From the NCBI GenBank assembly GCA_020629175.1, contig JAHDDU010000006.1, positions 1 through 64,000 on the forward strand: a stretch of 64,000 bases of DNA, in the 5' to 3' direction. Position 1 is the first letter of the stretch, and each line of letters begins with the position of its first letter. The notes below the pieces were generated by a model. The model ran no database searches. It was not told the DNA's origin and was given only the letters and a program-made list of their open reading frames with translations. The DNA is from Flavimaricola sp. (GTDB lineage Bacteria; Pseudomonadota; Alphaproteobacteria; Rhodobacterales; Rhodobacteraceae). A program made the position numbers and the translations under genes. This document shows positions 62,339 through 64,000 of the stretch, piece after piece.

Positions 62339-63520
62339 ATGAATTTGGAACAAGCCAGTCACACCCCCGCCCGCGCCCGCCTTGATGCCTTTGTGAGCGG
62401 CCCCGTCACCGATTATGCCCGCCTGCGCAACTTTGACGTCGAAGGGCATCCACACGTATCCAACCTTTCTATGGCGATCCGTCACCGCGTGCTGACCGAG
62501 GTCGACGTGCTGCAGGCGGTTCTGGCCAAACATTCCTACAAAACCGTCGAAAAATTCGTTCAGGAGGTGTTTTGGCGCACTTACTGGAAAGGCTGGCTGG
62601 AGCGTCGTCCGGCAGTTTGGACGACCTACAAAACCGGCCTCGGCCAAGCTCAAAATCGCCTGTCGACCGAAGCGGGCCTGCGCCAAGAATGGGAAGCCGC
62701 GTGCAACGGTGACACCGGGATCGAATGTTTTGATTACTGGGCGCGCGAGCTGGCAGAGACTGGCTATCTGCACAATCACGCACGGATGTGGTTCGCCTCT
62801 ATCTGGATCTTTACCCTGCGCCTACCTTGGGAGCTCGGTGCAGATTTCTTCCTTAGGCACCTGATCGACGGCGACGCGGCCTCCAACACTCTCTCATGGC
62901 GCTGGGTCGGTGGGCTGCAGACCGAGGGCAAAACCTACCTCGCCACGGCCGACAACATTGCGCGCTTTACCGAAAACCGCTTTCGCCCCACAGACCTCGC
63001 AGCCTTTGCCCCTCCCCTGACTGACGGGCCCAAACCCGCGCTGGGGGATGTGCCGGTCAGCGACGCGATTGACGCCGCAAAGCCCACCGCGCATTTGATC
63101 ACAGAGGATGATCTCTCTCCGGCGTGGCTTGCCAACCTCGCCCCCTCCCCGGTCGCGACAGCAACGCTGTCAGCAGTCAAGTACCGCAGCCCTCTCGAGC
63201 CCGCAGCACAGGTCACAGAATGGACTGACCACGCCCTGCGCCAAGCGGCTCCGGATGGCGCTACGCATCTCAAAACTGTGGCTGATACCGTCGCCTGGGC
63301 GCGGGAACAGCTGGTCTCTCAAGTTGTTGCGAGCTACTGCCCAACGGGTCCGGGCGGTGATCTGATGGCGATGCTCCGCCCTGAGCTCGCGGCGCATGGC
63401 ATCGCGCTGGTGCAATGTGTTCGGCCCTATGACAGCGCGTGCTGGCAGCATGCCACGCATGGTTTCTTTCGCTTCAAGGAAAAAATACCCAAGCTTTTGG
63501 AAAAAATGGATAAATTTTAG
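62339..63520 (+). CDS. photolyase/cryptochrome-family FAD-binding protein with reversed domain order
   Basis: A 393-residue protein. Residues about 1-215 match the helical FAD-binding domain of photolyases: YARLRNFDVEGHPHVSNLSMAIRHRVLTE, FVQEVFWRTYWKGW, ECFDYWARELAETGYLHNHARMWFASIWIF and the GDAASNTLSWRWVGGLQTEGKTY segment. No N-terminal antenna domain precedes it. Instead the C-terminal part (about 290-393: VADTVAWAREQLVSQVVASYCPTGPGGDL and HGFFRFKEKIPKLL) looks like a Rossmann-type unit placed after the FAD domain. DNA repair, light sensing or neither is undecided. Confidence 0.8.
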   Translation: MNLEQASHTPARARLDAFVSGPVTDYARLRNFDVEGHPHVSNLSMAIRHRVLTEVDVLQAVLAKHSYKTVEKFVQEVFWRTYWKGWLERRPAVWTTYKTGLGQAQNRLSTEAGLRQEWEAACNGDTGIECFDYWARELAETGYLHNHARMWFASIWIFTLRLPWELGADFFLRHLIDGDAASNTLSWRWVGGLQTEGKTYLATADNIARFTENRFRPTDLAAFAPPLTDGPKPALGDVPVSDAIDAAKPTAHLITEDDLSPAWLANLAPSPVATATLSAVKYRSPLEPAAQVTEWTDHALRQAAPDGATHLKTVADTVAWAREQLVSQVVASYCPTGPGGDLMAMLRPELAAHGIALVQCVRPYDSACWQHATHGFFRFKEKIPKLLEKMDKF

Positions 63521-63538
63521 TGCCGCGCCGTGAGAGAA

Positions 63539-64000
63539 TTACGCTTTCCTACGAAAACCTAAACTTAAAATCAGCGCCTGCGGGCCCCCATGGCGGTCAA
63601 TCTCGCCGTCCAACTGCTCCGCATAAACGTCGATAAGGTCTAGTCGTTTTGGCACTGACGTAACGGGCACCCCAGCCCCGTTCACCTGGACCGTGATTGT
63701 GCATCTTTCGCCCTCTGCACGCGCAATGACGCGACAGGCCCGACGGTGGTCGCCGCCTGCCAAAACGCGAAGCACTTCGGTGACGAAAAGACTTGTCGCA
63801 ACGGCCTGATCGGCTGGCAGCTCCATCGTTTCGAGATCAAGCTCGACCGCGTGGCCATCGACCATCTCCATACGATCAATGACTTCCGGCAGAACATCGG
63901 CAAGGGCCACGGTCTGGGACAAATCGGTGCGAAATACGGCGTCCTGAATGTCTGCCAGACTGCGGACACGCTCTTGCATGCGGCTGAGGATTTCGCGCTC
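63539..64000 (-). CDS. HisKA_2-type sensor histidine kinase, partial (5' part outside window)
   Basis: The frame is open to the window edge: seven codons (EREILSR) precede the first ATG at 63979, so the true start lies outside. The visible 153 residues contain SRMQERVRSLADIQDAVFRTD, the end of a HisKA_2 dimerisation region, then a HATPase-like part with ATSLFVTEVLRVLAGGDHRRACRV and a degenerate C-terminal end LILSLGFRRKA. The N-box is not typical. It converges with the photolyase-family gene. Confidence 0.65.
   Translation of the reverse strand, partial: EREILSRMQERVRSLADIQDAVFRTDLSQTVALADVLPEVIDRMEMVDGHAVELDLETMELPADQAVATSLFVTEVLRVLAGGDHRRACRVIARAEGERCTITVQVNGAGVPVTSVPKRLDLIDVYAEQLDGEIDRHGGPQALILSLGFRRKA

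Noticed and set aside
63539-63979. A complete 146-residue protein starting at 63979
   Set aside because: The frame is open upstream to the window edge and the sequence is the end of a kinase, so the gene is partial.
1-64000. Prophage, insertion sequence, integrative element or rRNA operon
   Set aside because: No transposase, integrase, phage structural gene, terminal repeat pair or rRNA sequence was recognised on either strand.

Overview
The window looks like about 64 kb of core chromosome from an alphaproteobacterium of the order Rhodobacterales (Roseobacter/Rhodobacter type). The evidence is the gene content and order: DUF2484 genes after murC, a DUF1127 gene followed by CCUCCUCCC-loop small RNAs, GapR, ScfR-type and SqrR/BigR-type regulators, NDUFA12 beside mlaD, DUF2155 and aat, and a meso-DAP type MurE. 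Coding density is high. I saw no insertion sequence, prophage, integrase, CRISPR array or rRNA operon, and no clear island of foreign composition. This is a judgement by eye.

Region 1 (1-15.4 kb, mostly minus strand) is the division and cell-wall (dcw) cluster: mraZ, rsmH, ftsL, ftsI, murE, murF, mraY, murD, then a BaiN/HI0933-type flavoprotein on the opposite strand, then ftsW, murG, murC and three small membrane-protein genes, two of them DUF2484. Upstream of mraZ lies a 640-bp regulatory region. It holds a leader hairpin placed like the 3' end of the Rhodobacter sRNA UpsM, and two opposed arrays of 5-nt boxes (TGGGA type) at 10-bp spacing, the form of site described for MraZ.

Region 2 (15.4-34.5 kb) is mixed housekeeping: a GNAT enzyme, the Fe-S carrier ATPase Mrp/ApbC, the DUF1127 gene with its array of nine C-rich-loop RNA hairpins, a divergent Lrp-type regulator and LysE-type exporter, a UvrD/PcrA helicase, an FMN-dependent 2-hydroxy-acid dehydrogenase, a PAS-like protein, pyruvate carboxylase, hisA/hisF/hisE, rlmB, and tRNA-Gly(GCC), tRNA-Tyr(GTA) and tRNA-Thr(TGT).

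Region 3 (34.5-43.3 kb) has an orphan fused iron-type ABC permease, conserved hypotheticals, an AhpD-like protein, a small AAA ATPase, GapR with a TIGR03643-type protein, a FadJ-like protein that lacks the NAD-binding domain, a sulfide-sensor type ArsR regulator divergent from a DUF442 phosphatase/sulfurtransferase, and a FliM/FliN-type protein.

Region 4 (43.3-55.9 kb) reads as a short-chain acid/acetate locus. It has a sodium-solute-symporter histidine kinase with a small two-helix membrane protein and a single-domain response regulator, then a ScfR/RamB-type regulator divergent from a five-gene HAAT-type ABC transporter whose last gene is followed in the same direction by acs. Repeated TTTGC half-sites lie in the ScfR-transporter gap, and an 11-bp tandem repeat lies just before acs. 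The functional link is inference from family knowledge and order.

Region 5 (55.9-64 kb) holds accB-accC-aat, the convergent DUF2155-mlaD-NDUFA12 genes, a RidA protein, clpP-clpX, a photolyase-family protein with its domains apparently in reversed order, and the C-terminal part of a HisKA_2-type sensor kinase cut by the window edge. The strongest candidates for something little described are the nine-hairpin RNA array, the double MraZ-box arrangement, and the reduced FadJ-like and photolyase-like proteins.
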